A stretch of 64,000 nucleotides of DNA from Ideonella sp. GTDB taxonomy: Bacteria > Pseudomonadota > Gammaproteobacteria > Burkholderiales > Burkholderiaceae_C. The notes beneath the pieces are model-generated. The model was not told the origin of the DNA and searched no databases. It saw only the letters and a list, made by a program, of their open reading frames with translations. The position numbers and the translations under genes were made by a program. This document shows positions 38,110 to 47,043 of this stretch, one piece after another. The stretch covers positions 806,001-870,000 of the forward strand of contig JABTUY010000001.1 in assembly GCA_015075165.1 (NCBI GenBank). Reading direction: 5' to 3'. How positions within the stretch are numbered: the first letter of the stretch is position 1; each line of letters opens with the position of its first letter.

Positions 38110-39027
38110 GTGGGCCTGAGCAACGGGCCGAGCGGCGGGGTGGGTGACGGGCTCGTCGTCGGCGCGCACGGCCGCGACGTGGTAGTGGAAACCGCCGAGC
38201 GTCGGCGCCTGCTGTGCCACCGCCGCGGCAAGAAGACCGAATGCGTGGTCGGCGACCGCGTGCACTGGCAGCCGGCCGGCGACGGCGGCGTGATCGAGGC
38301 GGTGCTGCCGCGCACGAGCCTGCTGTGGCGCGAAGACCGCTGGCGCAGCAAGTCGTTCGCGGCCAACCTCGACCGGCTGCTGGTGCTGGTGGCCGGCGAC
38401 CCGCCGCTGGCCGAGTCGCTGCTGGCGCGCGCGCTGGTCGCCGCCGCGCACGCCGGCATCGACGCCCAGGTGGTGCTGAACAAGATCGACCTGCCACAGG
38501 CCGACGCTGCGCGGGCGCGGCTCGAGCCGTACCGTCGTGCCGACGTGCCGGTGCACGAGGTCAGCGTTGCGCGCGACGGCGCAGCGGCGCGCAACGCGCT
38601 GATGCCGCTGCTGCATGGCCGCACGACGCTGCTGCTGGGCGCCAGCGGCGTCGGCAAGAGCACGTTGATCAACCTGCTGGTGCCCGATGCCGCGGCGCAG
38701 GTTGGCGAGATCTCGCGCGCGTTGAATGCCGGCCGCCACACCACCACCACCACCTCGTGGTACTGGCTCGATGCCGAGCACCGCTCGGCGGTGCTCGATT
38801 CACCGGGCGTGCAATCGTTCGGCCTGCAGCAGATCGAGGCCGCGCAGCTGGCGTCGCTGATGCCCGACCTCGCGCGCCACGTGCCGCACTGCCGGTTCGC
38901 CAACTGCACGCACCGCAGCGAGCCGGCGTGCGCGGTGCAGGCCGCCGCCGCCAGCGGCGAGGTCGAGGCATCGCGCCTGCAGATCTATCGCGAGCTGTTC
39001 GAGGAGTTGTCGCAGCCGCGGTGGTAG
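38110..39027 (+). CDS. rsgA: Ribosome small subunit-dependent GTPase RsgA
   Basis: 305 residues from a GTG at 38110. An N-terminal OB fold is followed by a circularly permuted GTPase: NKID (G4) precedes the P-loop GASGVGKST and DSPGV (G3). A C-terminal zinc cluster is seen in HCRFANCTHRSEPACAV. It aids late 30S maturation. The start is uncertain because no ATG fits and GTG follows the M48 stop by 34 bases. It ends just before a 79-bp direct repeat and converges on the cobD-like gene. Confidence 0.95.
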   Translation: MGLSNGPSGGVGDGLVVGAHGRDVVVETAERRRLLCHRRGKKTECVVGDRVHWQPAGDGGVIEAVLPRTSLLWREDRWRSKSFAANLDRLLVLVAGDPPLAESLLARALVAAAHAGIDAQVVLNKIDLPQADAARARLEPYRRADVPVHEVSVARDGAAARNALMPLLHGRTTLLLGASGVGKSTLINLLVPDAAAQVGEISRALNAGRHTTTTTSWYWLDAEHRSAVLDSPGVQSFGLQQIEAAQLASLMPDLARHVPHCRFANCTHRSEPACAVQAAAASGEVEASRLQIYRELFEELSQPRW

Positions 39028-39053
39028 GGCTCCCGCTTCGCTCGCCCCAAGGC

Positions 39054-39191
39054 CGCCTTGCAAGGCCGGCCGGTTCGCGAGGCGACGCCGCCGCGCAGGT
39101 GGCGGCCCGTACTGCCACCGCACCCCACGGCCGGCCTTGCAAGGCCGGCCGGTTCGCGAGGCGACAGCCGCCACGCAGGTGGCGGCTGTCG
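39054..39191 (+). repeat. 79-bp-period direct repeat pair with hairpin, between convergent genes
   Basis: CCTTGCAAGGCCGGCCGGTT and GCGAGGCGAC occur twice with start offsets of 79 bases, each followed by a CCGCC...GTGGCGG hairpin; the second copy has CAGCCGCCAC-GCAG-GTGGCGGCTG. Two copies lie between rsgA and the cobD-like gene, suggesting a duplicated bidirectional terminator or REP-type element. Confidence 0.75.
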
Positions 39192-39198
39192 TCCACGC

Positions 39199-40188
39199 TC
39201 ACCCCACAAGATTCGCCAGGGTGAGCAGCGCCAGCAGCAGCATCCACAGCACCACCGAACGCCAGACCAGGCCGACCACGCTGGCGAGGTGGCCGATCTG
39301 CGGGTCGACGCCCGGCGTCGACGCGGCGGCGCCGGCATCGTCGGGCGGCGCGCCGGCCTCGAAGGCCTGGACCTCGCCGGCCGGTCGCGGCGGCGCGGCC
39401 TCGCCGCCGAGTCGCACGCCCACCGCACCGGCGGCCGCGGCGAGGATCACGCCCTCGTTGGCCTGCGGCCACAGCTCGGCATCGCGGCGCCAGCCGTTGA
39501 CCGCCTCCTCGAAATTGCCGACCACCGCGAAGCCGAACGCCGTCAGCCGCGACGGCAGGTAGTCGATCGCGGCGAACAAGCGCTGCGACAGCAGCGCCGA
39601 CTTGTCGGGTGCCTGCGGCGCCAGCGCCTTGCCCTTGAAGCTCCAGTAGCGGCTGGCGAACTCGGCCATGCGGTACAGCACCGCGCCGGCCGGCCCGAGC
39701 CCGACCGACGACAGCACCACGTACCAGAAGAACACGCCGAACACGTGCCGATGCGCGGCCAGCAGCGAATACTCGATCACGTGGCGCAGCAGCTCGCTGC
39801 GCGGCAGGTCGCTGGCGTCGAGCTGGCACCACTGCGCGAGGTGGCGCCGCGCGGTCAGCTCGTCGCCTTCATCGAGCGCCTTGCGGATGTCGGTGAAGTG
39901 GTGGCTGAACTGGCGAAAGCCCAGTGTCAGGTACAGCACCAGCACGTCGAGCGCGAACGCCGCCACGCCGTTGCCCGAGAACAGCGCGATGTGCAGCGCC
40001 GCCACGATCGCCGCCGGCACCAGCACCGAGACAAACCACACCACCCAGGCGTGGCGTTCGCGGCCGGCGTCGAAGTTGCGGCCGGTCCAGCCGACCCACG
40101 AGATCAGGCCGTCGTGCACCCAGTTCTCGCTCGGCAGCGGGCGCACCTGCTCGATCATCAGCGCGAACAAGACAGCAAAGAAGCTCAT
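39199..40188 (-). CDS. CobD/CbiB-family integral membrane protein
   Basis: 329 residues with about four membrane segments. MSFFAVLFALMIEQVRPLPS at the N-terminus and ARRHLAQWCQLDASDLPRSE, then EYSLLAAHRHVFGVFFWYV, match the CobD/CbiB group; the middle NWVHDGLISWVG and YLPSRLTAFGFAVVGNFE fit. True CobD joins aminopropanol to cobyrate, but this protein stands apart from any cobalamin gene and is of the AmpE-like betaproteobacterial subgroup, so its function is uncertain. TATCAT lies nine bases before the ATG with no Shine-Dalgarno. Confidence 0.8.
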   Translation of the reverse strand: MSFFAVLFALMIEQVRPLPSENWVHDGLISWVGWTGRNFDAGRERHAWVVWFVSVLVPAAIVAALHIALFSGNGVAAFALDVLVLYLTLGFRQFSHHFTDIRKALDEGDELTARRHLAQWCQLDASDLPRSELLRHVIEYSLLAAHRHVFGVFFWYVVLSSVGLGPAGAVLYRMAEFASRYWSFKGKALAPQAPDKSALLSQRLFAAIDYLPSRLTAFGFAVVGNFEEAVNGWRRDAELWPQANEGVILAAAAGAVGVRLGGEAAPPRPAGEVQAFEAGAPPDDAGAAASTPGVDPQIGHLASVVGLVWRSVVLWMLLLALLTLANLVG

Positions 40189-40197
40189 CGATGGCCG

Positions 40198-40203
40198 ATG
40201 ATA
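40198..40203 (-). promoter_or_regulatory. Candidate -10 element of the cobD-like gene, nine bases before the start codon
   Basis: TATCAT on the minus strand, nine bases, then ATG at 40188, with no Shine-Dalgarno. Confidence 0.35.
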
Positions 40204-40282
40204 CCGACGCCGTTCGCGGGGGGTGCGACACGGGCGCCGCACCGAGAGGCGGCACCGCATCGGCGCCGCGCGCGAGCGCGTG

Positions 40283-40987
40283 CTACGGTCCGAGGAAGCG
40301 GTAGAGGTTGCGCAGCATCGCCGCGGTGGCGCCCCAGATGAAGTACTCGCGCGGTCGGCCCTGCGCGTCGATGCCGTGGTACGGCATCGACAGGAACTGC
40401 CGCGACAGGCCCTGGTACTGCATCGCCCGGCGTTGGTGGTGTGCCGGCGTCATCAGGAAGCGCAGCGGCACCTCGAACGCCTCGGCCACCTCGAAGCTGT
40501 CGAGCGCGAGCTGGAACGGCGGCTGCACCAGCGCGACGATCGGCGTGACCTCGTAGCTGGTCACGGTGGAGTAGGTACTGAGCGGGCCGAGCACCTGCAC
40601 GTGATCGCGCGTCAGGCCTACCTCTTCCTCGGTCTCGCGCAACGCGGTGGCCACCGCATCGGCGTCGCCGGGATCGACGCGGCCGCCGGGAAAGCTCACC
40701 TGCCCCGCGTGGTCGTGCAACTGGTCGCTGCGCCGCGTCAGCAGCACACGCAGGCCATCGTCACGTGCCACCAGCGGCACCAGCACCGACGCCCGCGTGG
40801 TCGGCCGGTTGGGGAACAGGCGCTGCCCGTCGCCCGCGAACTCGGGCGTCCACGGTCGCGCCGTGGCGAAGCGCTCGCGCACCGCCGCGGGCGTCAGCAG
40901 TTGCTCGGCCAGCGCCGGCAGGTGGTCGTCGATGCCGACCACCGGAAACTGCTTGGGGTCGCCGATGCGAGGAGTCGATTCGGCCAT
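40283..40987 (-). CDS. CoA pyrophosphatase (Nudix hydrolase)
   Basis: 234 residues. The Nudix box GGRVDPGDADAVATALRETE, then EEVGL, is complete, and LLTRRSDQLHDHAGQVSFPG before it is the CoA-specific NuCoA motif. It hydrolyses CoA and acyl-CoA to phosphopantetheine and 3',5'-ADP in the cytoplasm. The gene is 62 bases downstream of rplS and may be read from the rpsP operon. The cobD-like gene follows after 94 bases on the same strand. Confidence 0.93.
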   Translation of the reverse strand: MAESTPRIGDPKQFPVVGIDDHLPALAEQLLTPAAVRERFATARPWTPEFAGDGQRLFPNRPTTRASVLVPLVARDDGLRVLLTRRSDQLHDHAGQVSFPGGRVDPGDADAVATALRETEEEVGLTRDHVQVLGPLSTYSTVTSYEVTPIVALVQPPFQLALDSFEVAEAFEVPLRFLMTPAHHQRRAMQYQGLSRQFLSMPYHGIDAQGRPREYFIWGATAAMLRNLYRFLGP

Positions 40988-41049
40988 TGCGGCGGCCGCG
41001 GCTGCGAGAGCGCGCGAAAGCCTGTGCGGCCGCCGCGCCCCGAGCCGGA

Positions 41050-41403
41050 TCAGGCCAGCTTTTCCTTGATGCGCGCCGACTTGCCGGAGCGCTGGCGCAG
41101 GTAATAGAGCTTGGCCCGGCGCACGTCGCCGCGGCGCTTGACCTCGATCGATGCGATCAGCGGACTGTAGGTCTGGAAGGTGCGTTCCACGCCTTCGCCG
41201 CTGGAGATCTTGCGCACGATGAAGCTGGAGTTCAGCCCGCGGTTGCGCTTGGCGATCACCACGCCTTCGTAGGCCTGCGCCCGCTTGCGGTTGCCTTCGA
41301 CGACGTTGACGCTGACGATCACCGTGTCGCCGGCGGCGAACGCGGGAATCTTCTTGCCGAGCCGGGCGATTTCTTCCTGCTCGAGGGTGCGGATCAGATC
41401 CAC
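41050..41403 (-). CDS. rplS: 50S ribosomal protein L19
   Basis: 117 residues from a GTG at 41403 ([12 protein letters not shown]), which is preceded by CAGGAG at the correct distance; a longer frame to 41472 is not family-like. [36 protein letters not shown] and [16 protein letters not shown] cover the whole protein. L19 lies at the 30S-50S interface. Last gene of rpsP-rimM-trmD-rplS. Confidence 0.97.
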   Translation of the reverse strand: MDLIRTLEQEEIARLGKKIPAFAAGDTVIVSVNVVEGNRKRAQAYEGVVIAKRNRGLNSSFIVRKISSGEGVERTFQTYSPLIASIEVKRRGDVRRAKLYYLRQRSGKSARIKEKLA

Positions 41404-41517
41404 TTGGGGTCTCCTGGCGATCGTGCCGGCCGGCTGGGGCCCGCGTGCGGGGCTTGTTTGTTGCGCCCGCATCGAGTGGCGGGCCGCTTCGGCGGCAGAG
41501 GATCGAAAAGCCGCAGA

Positions 41518-42270
41518 TTATAGCTGCAGGCTGCGCAAGAACGCCTCGTCCTGCGCGCTCAGGCGGCCTCGTGCACGCGCGCGCGCGATCAGCTCGGGCC
41601 GGCGAGCGGCGGTGACGCGCAGCGCCTGCTCGCGCCGCCAGCGGGCGATCTCGGCATGGTGGCCCGACAGCAGCACCGGCGGCACCGCCTGCGCGCCGGC
41701 CGCGGTGGCCAGCACCTCGGGGCGGCTGTAGTGCGGCCCTTCGAGCAGGTCATCGGAAAAGCTCTCGTGCTGGTGCGACGCCTCGCTGAGCACGCCCGGC
41801 AGCAGCCGCGCCACCGCGTCGAGCAGCACCAGCGCCGGCAACTCGCCGCCCGAGAGCACGTAGTCGCCCAGGCTCAGTTCGAGATCGACCTCGGCATCGA
41901 TGAAGCGCTGGTCGACGCCCTCGTAGCGCGCGCACAGCAGCACCGCGCCGGGCCCGCTCGCAAAGCGCTCGACGTGCGCCTGGGTCAGCGGCTCGCCGGA
42001 CGGCGAGAAGTGCACCAGCGGCACCGGCGCCCCACCGCGCTCGCGGCGCACCGCGGCCAGTGCGCGTTGCAGCGGCTCGGCCAGCATCACCATGCCGGGG
42101 CCGCCGCCGAACGGCCGGTCGTCGACGCGGCGGTAGGCGTCGTCGGCGTGCTCGCGCAACGGCCACAGCTTGAGCTCGAGCGCGCCGCTGTCGTAGGCGC
42201 GGCGCGTGATGCCCACGCGCTGGTGCGGCCCGAACAGCTCGGGGAACAGCGTGATGACGTCGAAGCGCAT
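41518..42270 (-). CDS. trmD: tRNA (guanine(37)-N1)-methyltransferase
   Basis: 250 residues from the ATG at 42270 (MRFDVITLFPELFGPHQ). RPFGGGPGMVM, CARYEGVDQRFID and LSLGDYVLSGGELP form the trefoil-knot SAM site. TrmD methylates G37 of tRNAs reading CUN, CCN and CGG, preventing +1 frameshifting. It lies between rimM (35 bases upstream) and rplS (114 bases downstream) in the conserved operon. Confidence 0.97.
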   Translation of the reverse strand: MRFDVITLFPELFGPHQRVGITRRAYDSGALELKLWPLREHADDAYRRVDDRPFGGGPGMVMLAEPLQRALAAVRRERGGAPVPLVHFSPSGEPLTQAHVERFASGPGAVLLCARYEGVDQRFIDAEVDLELSLGDYVLSGGELPALVLLDAVARLLPGVLSEASHQHESFSDDLLEGPHYSRPEVLATAAGAQAVPPVLLSGHHAEIARWRREQALRVTAARRPELIARARARGRLSAQDEAFLRSLQL

Positions 42271-42305
42271 GGCAGGCGGCCCTCTCGAGCGTGCGGCGGC
42301 CGCAT

Positions 42306-42899
42306 TCAGTAGTGGAGGCCCCAGTCGACGCGGATGCGCCGCGCCTCGAGATCCACCGCGTCGACGTAGGCGTCGACGAACGGGATCAGGCGCTCGGCCT
42401 GCGTGTCCGGCGCGTCGGGCGCGGCATCGGGCCGGCGCACGCACAGCACGCTATGCACGCCGGTGTCGATCAGCGCGGTGACGGTGCCCAGCGGTTCACC
42501 CTCGCGGTTGACTACCTCGGCGCCGATCAGGTCGACCCAGTAGAACTCGTCGGCGCCGGCGGTCGGGAAGCTGCCGCGCGCCACGAACACGCGCGCGCCG
42601 CGCAGCGCGCGCGCAGCGTCGCGGTCGGCCAGTTCGCGCGCCGCGGCGACCACGGTGTCGCCGTGGCTCTTGCAATCGGTGATGTGCAATAGCGGCGGCA
42701 GCGGCGGGCCGGTGTGCGCCGCATGGGCGGGCGGCTGCAGGTGCCAGCGGCGCGACGAGAACAGCGCCTGCGGTTCGGCGGCGAACGGCTGCAGCTTGAT
42801 CCAACCCTTGACGCCGAAGGCGTCGACGATGCGGCCCACCTCGACCGCATCGGCCGGCCAGGTCACGCCGGCCTCGGTGATCGCGCGATCGCGCTCCAT
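42306..42899 (-). CDS. rimM: Ribosome maturation factor RimM
   Basis: 197 residues from the ATG at 42899. VEVGRIVDAFGVKGWIKLQP is the RimM N-domain signature and EFYWVDLIGAEVVNREGEPL begins the PRC-barrel domain. RimM binds S19 and helps 30S head assembly. A 20-residue linker (WHLQPPAHAAHTGPPLPP) is longer than in E. coli, where the protein has 182 residues. No clear ribosome site. Confidence 0.95.
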   Translation of the reverse strand: MERDRAITEAGVTWPADAVEVGRIVDAFGVKGWIKLQPFAAEPQALFSSRRWHLQPPAHAAHTGPPLPPLLHITDCKSHGDTVVAAARELADRDAARALRGARVFVARGSFPTAGADEFYWVDLIGAEVVNREGEPLGTVTALIDTGVHSVLCVRRPDAAPDAPDTQAERLIPFVDAYVDAVDLEARRIRVDWGLHY

Positions 42900-42957
42900 C
42901 GGAGGGCGGTGGTGCGTCGCGACGCGGGCGCGGCGCCGGCACCGCGCAACCAGGGTG

Positions 42958-43221
42958 TCAGGCCGCGGCGGGCGCGGTCTGCGTCTTGGCCTGGCCGAGC
43001 AGGCGTTGCACCGTGGGCGATACCTGGGCGCCGACGCCGGACCAGTACGCCACGCGATCGAGCGCGACGCGCAGCGCCTGCTCGTTGGCAGCGGCCATCG
43101 GGTTGTAGAAGCCCAGGCGCTCGATGAAGCGGCCGTCGCGGCGCAGGCGCGAATCGGCAACGACGATGTTGTAGAACGGGCGCTTGTTGGCGCCGCCGCG
43201 GGCCAGACGAATGACGACCAT
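42958..43221 (-). CDS. rpsP: 30S ribosomal protein S16
   Basis: 87 residues from the ATG at 43221 ([20 protein letters not shown]), with CAGGA upstream. [14 protein letters not shown] is conserved. First gene of the rpsP-rimM-trmD-rplS unit, preceded by a long leader of about 175 nt and a consensus -10. Longer in-frame start codons reach 43431 but do not fit. Confidence 0.97.
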   Translation of the reverse strand: MVVIRLARGGANKRPFYNIVVADSRLRRDGRFIERLGFYNPMAAANEQALRVALDRVAYWSGVGAQVSPTVQRLLGQAKTQTAPAAA

Positions 43222-43401
43222 GTTTGTCGCGTCCTGAACGAGTGCTGTGATCATGCCGGGCGCCCGCGAGGCCCGCGAGATCCACCCGCCAGGGCCCCCG
43301 GCCACCGACCCTGCCCCGGCGAACCGCGCGGGCTCCTTGCGGAAAACCGTGCGAACCTGCCGGGCCAGGCGCTTCGGGGTGGCCAGCGCCGAAAACCGGG
43401 C

Positions 43402-43431
43402 ATTATAGGGTGTAGCCCTGCGCCGGCCCAA
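43402..43431 (-). promoter_or_regulatory. Promoter of the rpsP operon
   Basis: On the minus strand TTGGGC (43431-43426), 18 bp, and a perfect TATAAT (43407-43402). The start site near 43395 gives an untranslated leader of about 175 nt before rpsP, room for ribosomal-protein autoregulation. Best -10 match in the window along with that of murJ. Confidence 0.7.
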
Positions 43432-43464
43432 GTGCGATCGGCGGCGCGCCCGGAACCCTTCGCG

Positions 43465-44031
43465 ATGACGGCCCCGAACCTGCTGATCCGCTCCAGCCGC
43501 GACGACGACCTCGGCGCCATCACCGCGATCTATGCCGAGGCTGTGCGCAACGGCAGCGCGAGCTTCGAACTCGCGGCGCCAGACGCCGATGAGATGGCTC
43601 TACGTCGGCGCGCCGTGCTGCAGGCAGGGCTGCCGTGGCTGTGCGCCGAGCGCGCCGGCACCGTGCTGGGCTACGCCTACGCCGGGCCGTTCCGGCCGCG
43701 GCCCGCCTACCGCTTCTGCGTCGAGCACTCGATCTACATCGATGCCGCCGCCCGCCGCCAGGGTATCGGCGTGCTGCTGCTGGCCGAGTTGGTGGCGCGC
43801 TGCGAAGCCTGGGGTGCGCGGCAGATGGTGGCGGTGATCGGCGACAGTGCCAACGCCGGCTCGATCGCCGTGCACGCCGCCGCGGGCTTTCGCGCTGCTG
43901 GCCGCATCGACCAGGTGGGCTGGAAGTTCGGCCGCTGGCTCGACGTGGTGTTCATGCAGCGCGCGCTCGGCCCCGGCGCCACGACCGCGCCGCGCGACGC
44001 CGGCATGGAGGCTGGGCAGGCGAACCCCTGA
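43465..44031 (+). CDS. GNAT N-acetyltransferase, phosphinothricin/methionine sulfone type
   Basis: 188 residues from the ATG at 43465. [20 protein letters not shown] opens the GNAT fold, [20 protein letters not shown] is the acetyl-CoA-binding Q/R-x-x-G-x-G/A motif and [14 protein letters not shown] is characteristic of the PAT/MddA/YncA group, which N-acetylates L-methionine sulfoximine, sulfone or phosphinothricin. It is divergent from rpsP. Real substrate in this host is unknown. Confidence 0.9.
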   Translation: MTAPNLLIRSSRDDDLGAITAIYAEAVRNGSASFELAAPDADEMALRRRAVLQAGLPWLCAERAGTVLGYAYAGPFRPRPAYRFCVEHSIYIDAAARRQGIGVLLLAELVARCEAWGARQMVAVIGDSANAGSIAVHAAAGFRAAGRIDQVGWKFGRWLDVVFMQRALGPGATTAPRDAGMEAGQANP

Positions 44032-44061
44032 CACGCCAGCGCACAGCGAGAATCACCCACG

Positions 44062-44499
44062 ATGGACAACCCCCGCCCCTACCGCTCGAAGGCGCTCGCC
44101 ACCTGGCTCGCCGTGGTGGCCGGCGCCGCCGGCGCGCACCGCTTCTACCTGCACGGGTCGCGCGACGCGTGGGCCTGGTTGCACCTGCCGCCGACGCTGG
44201 TCGGCCTGTGGGGCGCCTGGCGCATGGACACGCTCGGCCAAGACGACCGCCTGGCGTGGTTGCTGGCGCCGCTGCTCGGATTGATGGTCAGCATCGGCAT
44301 GGTGTCGGCGATCGTCGCGGGGCTGACGCCCGATGCACGCTGGGACGCGCGCCACAACGCCGGCCTGGCACCGCGCAGCACCGGCTGGCTGCCGGTGCTC
44401 GGCGTGATCCTTGCGCTGCTGCTCGGCGGCATCGCGCTGATGAGCACGATCGCGTTCTCGGGCCAGCGCTTCTTCGAGTGGCAGCAGCAGCAGACGTAG
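44062..44499 (+). CDS. TM2-like membrane protein
   Basis: 145 residues. YRSKALATWLAVVAGAAGAH with HRFYLHGSRDAWAWLHL resembles the TM2 domain G-x-x-G-x-H-R-F-Y signature. Membrane segments lie at about 12-28, 42-52, 68-88 and 110-130. Such proteins are common in betaproteobacteria beside housekeeping genes and have no defined role. It lies 30 bases after the GNAT gene and converges on pitA. Confidence 0.75.
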   Translation: MDNPRPYRSKALATWLAVVAGAAGAHRFYLHGSRDAWAWLHLPPTLVGLWGAWRMDTLGQDDRLAWLLAPLLGLMVSIGMVSAIVAGLTPDARWDARHNAGLAPRSTGWLPVLGVILALLLGGIALMSTIAFSGQRFFEWQQQQT

Positions 44500-44542
44500 C
44501 GGTCGCAGTGAGGGTCACGCGCGGCGACCGGAACCGCCGCGA

Positions 44543-45553
44543 TCAGAACAGGCTCAGGCTGGCCCAGTACGCCACCGCCGCGACGAACGCCGACGCAGGG
44601 ATCGTGAAGATCCACGCCCAGACGATGTTGCCGGCCACGCCCCAGCGCACCGCCGACGGGTTGCGCACCGAGCCCACGCCGACGATGGCGCCGGTGATCG
44701 TGTGCGTGGTCGACACCGGAATGCCCAGGATCGTGGCCAGGAACAGCGTCAGCGCGCCACCGGTCTCGGCGCAGAAGCCACCCACCGGTTTGAGCTTGGT
44801 GATGCGCTGGCCCATGGTCTTGACGATGCGCCAGCCGCCGAACAGCGTGCCCAGGCCGATCGCCAGGTAGCAGCTCCAGATCACCCAGACCGGCGGCCGT
44901 GCGTCGCCGGTCGTGACCGTGCCGGCGGCTAGCAGCAGCATCCAGATGATGCCGATCGTCTTCTGCGCATCGTTGCCGCCGTGGCCGAGCGAGTACAGCC
45001 CGGCCGACACCAGCTGCAGCCGGCGAAACCAGCCGTCGACGCGTAGCGGCGAGCTGCGGCGGAAGACCCACGACACCGCCACCATCATCAGCGATGCGAG
45101 CACGAAGCCGAGCAGCGGCGAGACGAAGATGAACGCCACCGTCTTGACGATGCCGGCGGCGATCAGCTGGCTGGCGCCGGCCTTGGCCATCACCGCGCCG
45201 ACGATGCCGCCGATCAACGCATGCGACGAACTCGACGGGATGCCGGACAGCCAGGTCAGCACGTTCCACGCCGAGGCACCGATCAGCGCGCCGAACACCA
45301 CGTGGTGATCGACCACGCCGGGCTCGACGATGCCCTTGCCGACGGTGGCCGCCACCTTCAGCTCGAACACCGCGATCGCGATGAAGTTGAACACCGCGGC
45401 GAACGCCACCGCCTGGTGCGGCTTCAGCACGCCGGTGGAGACCACGGTGGCGATCGAGTTCGCCGCATCGTGGAAGCCGTTCATGAAATCGAACAGCAGC
45501 GCCAGCGCCACCAGCAGCGCCAGCACCCAGAAGGCGATCGGAACGGCCTGCAT
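44543..45553 (-). CDS. pitA: Inorganic phosphate transporter, PiT family
   Basis: 336 residues from the ATG at 45553 (MQAVPIAFWVLAL); an extension to 45598 is not family-like. NGFHDAANSIATVVSTGVL and VSTTHTITGAIVGVG are the two PiT repeat signatures, and about ten membrane segments are seen. It imports metal-phosphate with protons. The DUF47 gene 93 bases upstream on the same strand is its usual partner, so the pair forms a low-affinity phosphate uptake unit. Confidence 0.94.
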   Translation of the reverse strand: MQAVPIAFWVLALLVALALLFDFMNGFHDAANSIATVVSTGVLKPHQAVAFAAVFNFIAIAVFELKVAATVGKGIVEPGVVDHHVVFGALIGASAWNVLTWLSGIPSSSSHALIGGIVGAVMAKAGASQLIAAGIVKTVAFIFVSPLLGFVLASLMMVAVSWVFRRSSPLRVDGWFRRLQLVSAGLYSLGHGGNDAQKTIGIIWMLLLAAGTVTTGDARPPVWVIWSCYLAIGLGTLFGGWRIVKTMGQRITKLKPVGGFCAETGGALTLFLATILGIPVSTTHTITGAIVGVGSVRNPSAVRWGVAGNIVWAWIFTIPASAFVAAVAYWASLSLF

Positions 45554-45646
45554 CGATCGGGGAGCTACAGGCGCTTCAAGCAAATGTGGCGTTGCCACCT
45601 TGCTCGACCGCTGGGGGCGGGAACGACGCAGTCATCCCGGGGATGC

Positions 45647-46297
45647 TCAGGAGTTCTCGAGGACCACGCCCTCGATCAGGTTGGCCACGTCCTCGCAGCG
45701 GTCGGTGATCGATTCCAGGTGCTCGTACACCGCCTTCAGCTTGATCAGCTCGCGCGTGTCGACGCTGGCGTCGCGAAACAGCCGCGAGATCGCCGAGCGC
45801 ATCACGCGGTCGGCGTCGGACTCGAGACGGTCGATTTCCTCGCAGGTCTTCAGCGCCGCCTCGGCGACCGCGGCCTCGCCGATGCGCGGCAGCAGCGTCA
45901 CCGCGTGCTGCACGCGCTCGCAGCACTTGAACGACAGGTCACCCAGGCGGATCAGGTCGTCGGTCATCTGCTGCACGTCGTACAGCGACAGCGTCTCGGC
46001 GCTGTCTTGCAGCAGGTCGAGCACGTCGTCGAGCGCGTTGATCAGGCCGTGGATCTGCTCGCGGTCGATCGGTGTGATGAAGGTCTTGTGCAGCGCGCGG
46101 CTCACCTCGGCGGTGATCTTGTCGGCCGCGCGCTCGGCCGAGTCGACCTCGGCGGCGTACTTCTCGCGCAGCGTGGCGTCGGGGTAGTTGCGGATCAGCT
46201 CCATGAACGAGCGCGCGCCGCTGGCGATCAGCGTGCCGTGCTCGTTGAACATCTCGAAGAAATTGCCCTCGCGCGGTAGCAGCTTGCCGAACAGCAT
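45647..46297 (-). CDS. DUF47/PhoU-like phosphate transport accessory protein
   Basis: 216 residues, all helical. FGKLLPREGNFFEMFNEHG at the N-terminus and ALHKTFITPIDREQIHGLIN in the middle define DUF47 (TIGR00153); DRLESDADRVMR is the PhoU-like E-x3-D metal motif. It is encoded upstream of the PiT transporter, which it is thought to regulate. Cytoplasmic. Confidence 0.92.
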   Translation of the reverse strand: MLFGKLLPREGNFFEMFNEHGTLIASGARSFMELIRNYPDATLREKYAAEVDSAERAADKITAEVSRALHKTFITPIDREQIHGLINALDDVLDLLQDSAETLSLYDVQQMTDDLIRLGDLSFKCCERVQHAVTLLPRIGEAAVAEAALKTCEEIDRLESDADRVMRSAISRLFRDASVDTRELIKLKAVYEHLESITDRCEDVANLIEGVVLENS

Positions 46298-46370
46298 TGG
46301 TGTGGCCTCCGATGGGGATCGATCCGTCGGTGCGGCCGCATCCGCGTCGCCCGCCCGTCACGCTGGTTGG

Positions 46371-47018
46371 TCAGCTTGTGATTGTAGGGGGCGTGCGCAG
46401 CGATTCGCGCGGGCCACGGAACGCCGCGATGCGCTCGATCAGCAGGTGCAGGTCGGCCGGCTTGTGCAGCGGATCGAAGCGGTCGATGTCGACCACCAGC
46501 AGCGGCAGCTCGGTGTGCGCGTCGAAGTATTCGCCGTAGGCATCGGCCACTGCGCGCAGGTAGGCCGACTCGATGCGCCGCTCCATCGGCCGTCCGCGCC
46601 GCGCGATGCGCTCGCGCAGCACGACGCCGGGGCCGTCGAGCCAGATCACCAGGTCGGGCTGCGGCACCTGCGGCGCCACCTGGGCGTGGATCAGCGAGTA
46701 CAGCCGGTACTCCTCGTCCGACAGCGTCAGGCGGGCGAAGATGCGGTCCTTGTCGAGCGTGAAGTCGCTGACGGTCAGCGGCGCGAACATGCCCGGCTGC
46801 GCCAGCGCGCGCACCTGCTCGATGCGCTGGAACAGGAAGAACAACTGCGTCTGCAACGCATAGCGCGGCCCGTCGACGTAGAAGTCCTTCAGGAACGGGT
46901 TGTCCTGCGGCCGCTCGAGCATCAGCTCGGCGCCCAGCGGCGGCGCGAGCAGCGCGGCCAGCGTGCTCTTGCCGGCACCGATGGGGCCTTCGATCGCGAT
47001 GTGGCGCAGGCGCTTCAT
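46371..47018 (-). CDS. Deoxynucleoside kinase
   Basis: 215 residues. IAIEGPIGAGKSTLAALLA is the P-loop, LERPQDNPFLKDFYVDGPRY and LQTQLFFLFQR give the substrate-binding glutamate and YALQTQ helix, and DRIFARLTLSDEEY with IWLDG follow. It phosphorylates deoxyadenosine/deoxyguanosine for salvage. In relatives it follows folK directly; here a DMT-type gene stands between (25 bases upstream). Confidence 0.9.
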   Translation of the reverse strand: MKRLRHIAIEGPIGAGKSTLAALLAPPLGAELMLERPQDNPFLKDFYVDGPRYALQTQLFFLFQRIEQVRALAQPGMFAPLTVSDFTLDKDRIFARLTLSDEEYRLYSLIHAQVAPQVPQPDLVIWLDGPGVVLRERIARRGRPMERRIESAYLRAVADAYGEYFDAHTELPLLVVDIDRFDPLHKPADLHLLIERIAAFRGPRESLRTPPTITS

Positions 47019-47043
47019 GGCTCGACGGTCGCCCGCGACACGA

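Noticed and set aside
39199-40188. Cobalamin biosynthesis enzyme CobD
   Set aside because: Family resemblance only; no other cobalamin gene or riboswitch nearby, so the gene symbol is not assigned.
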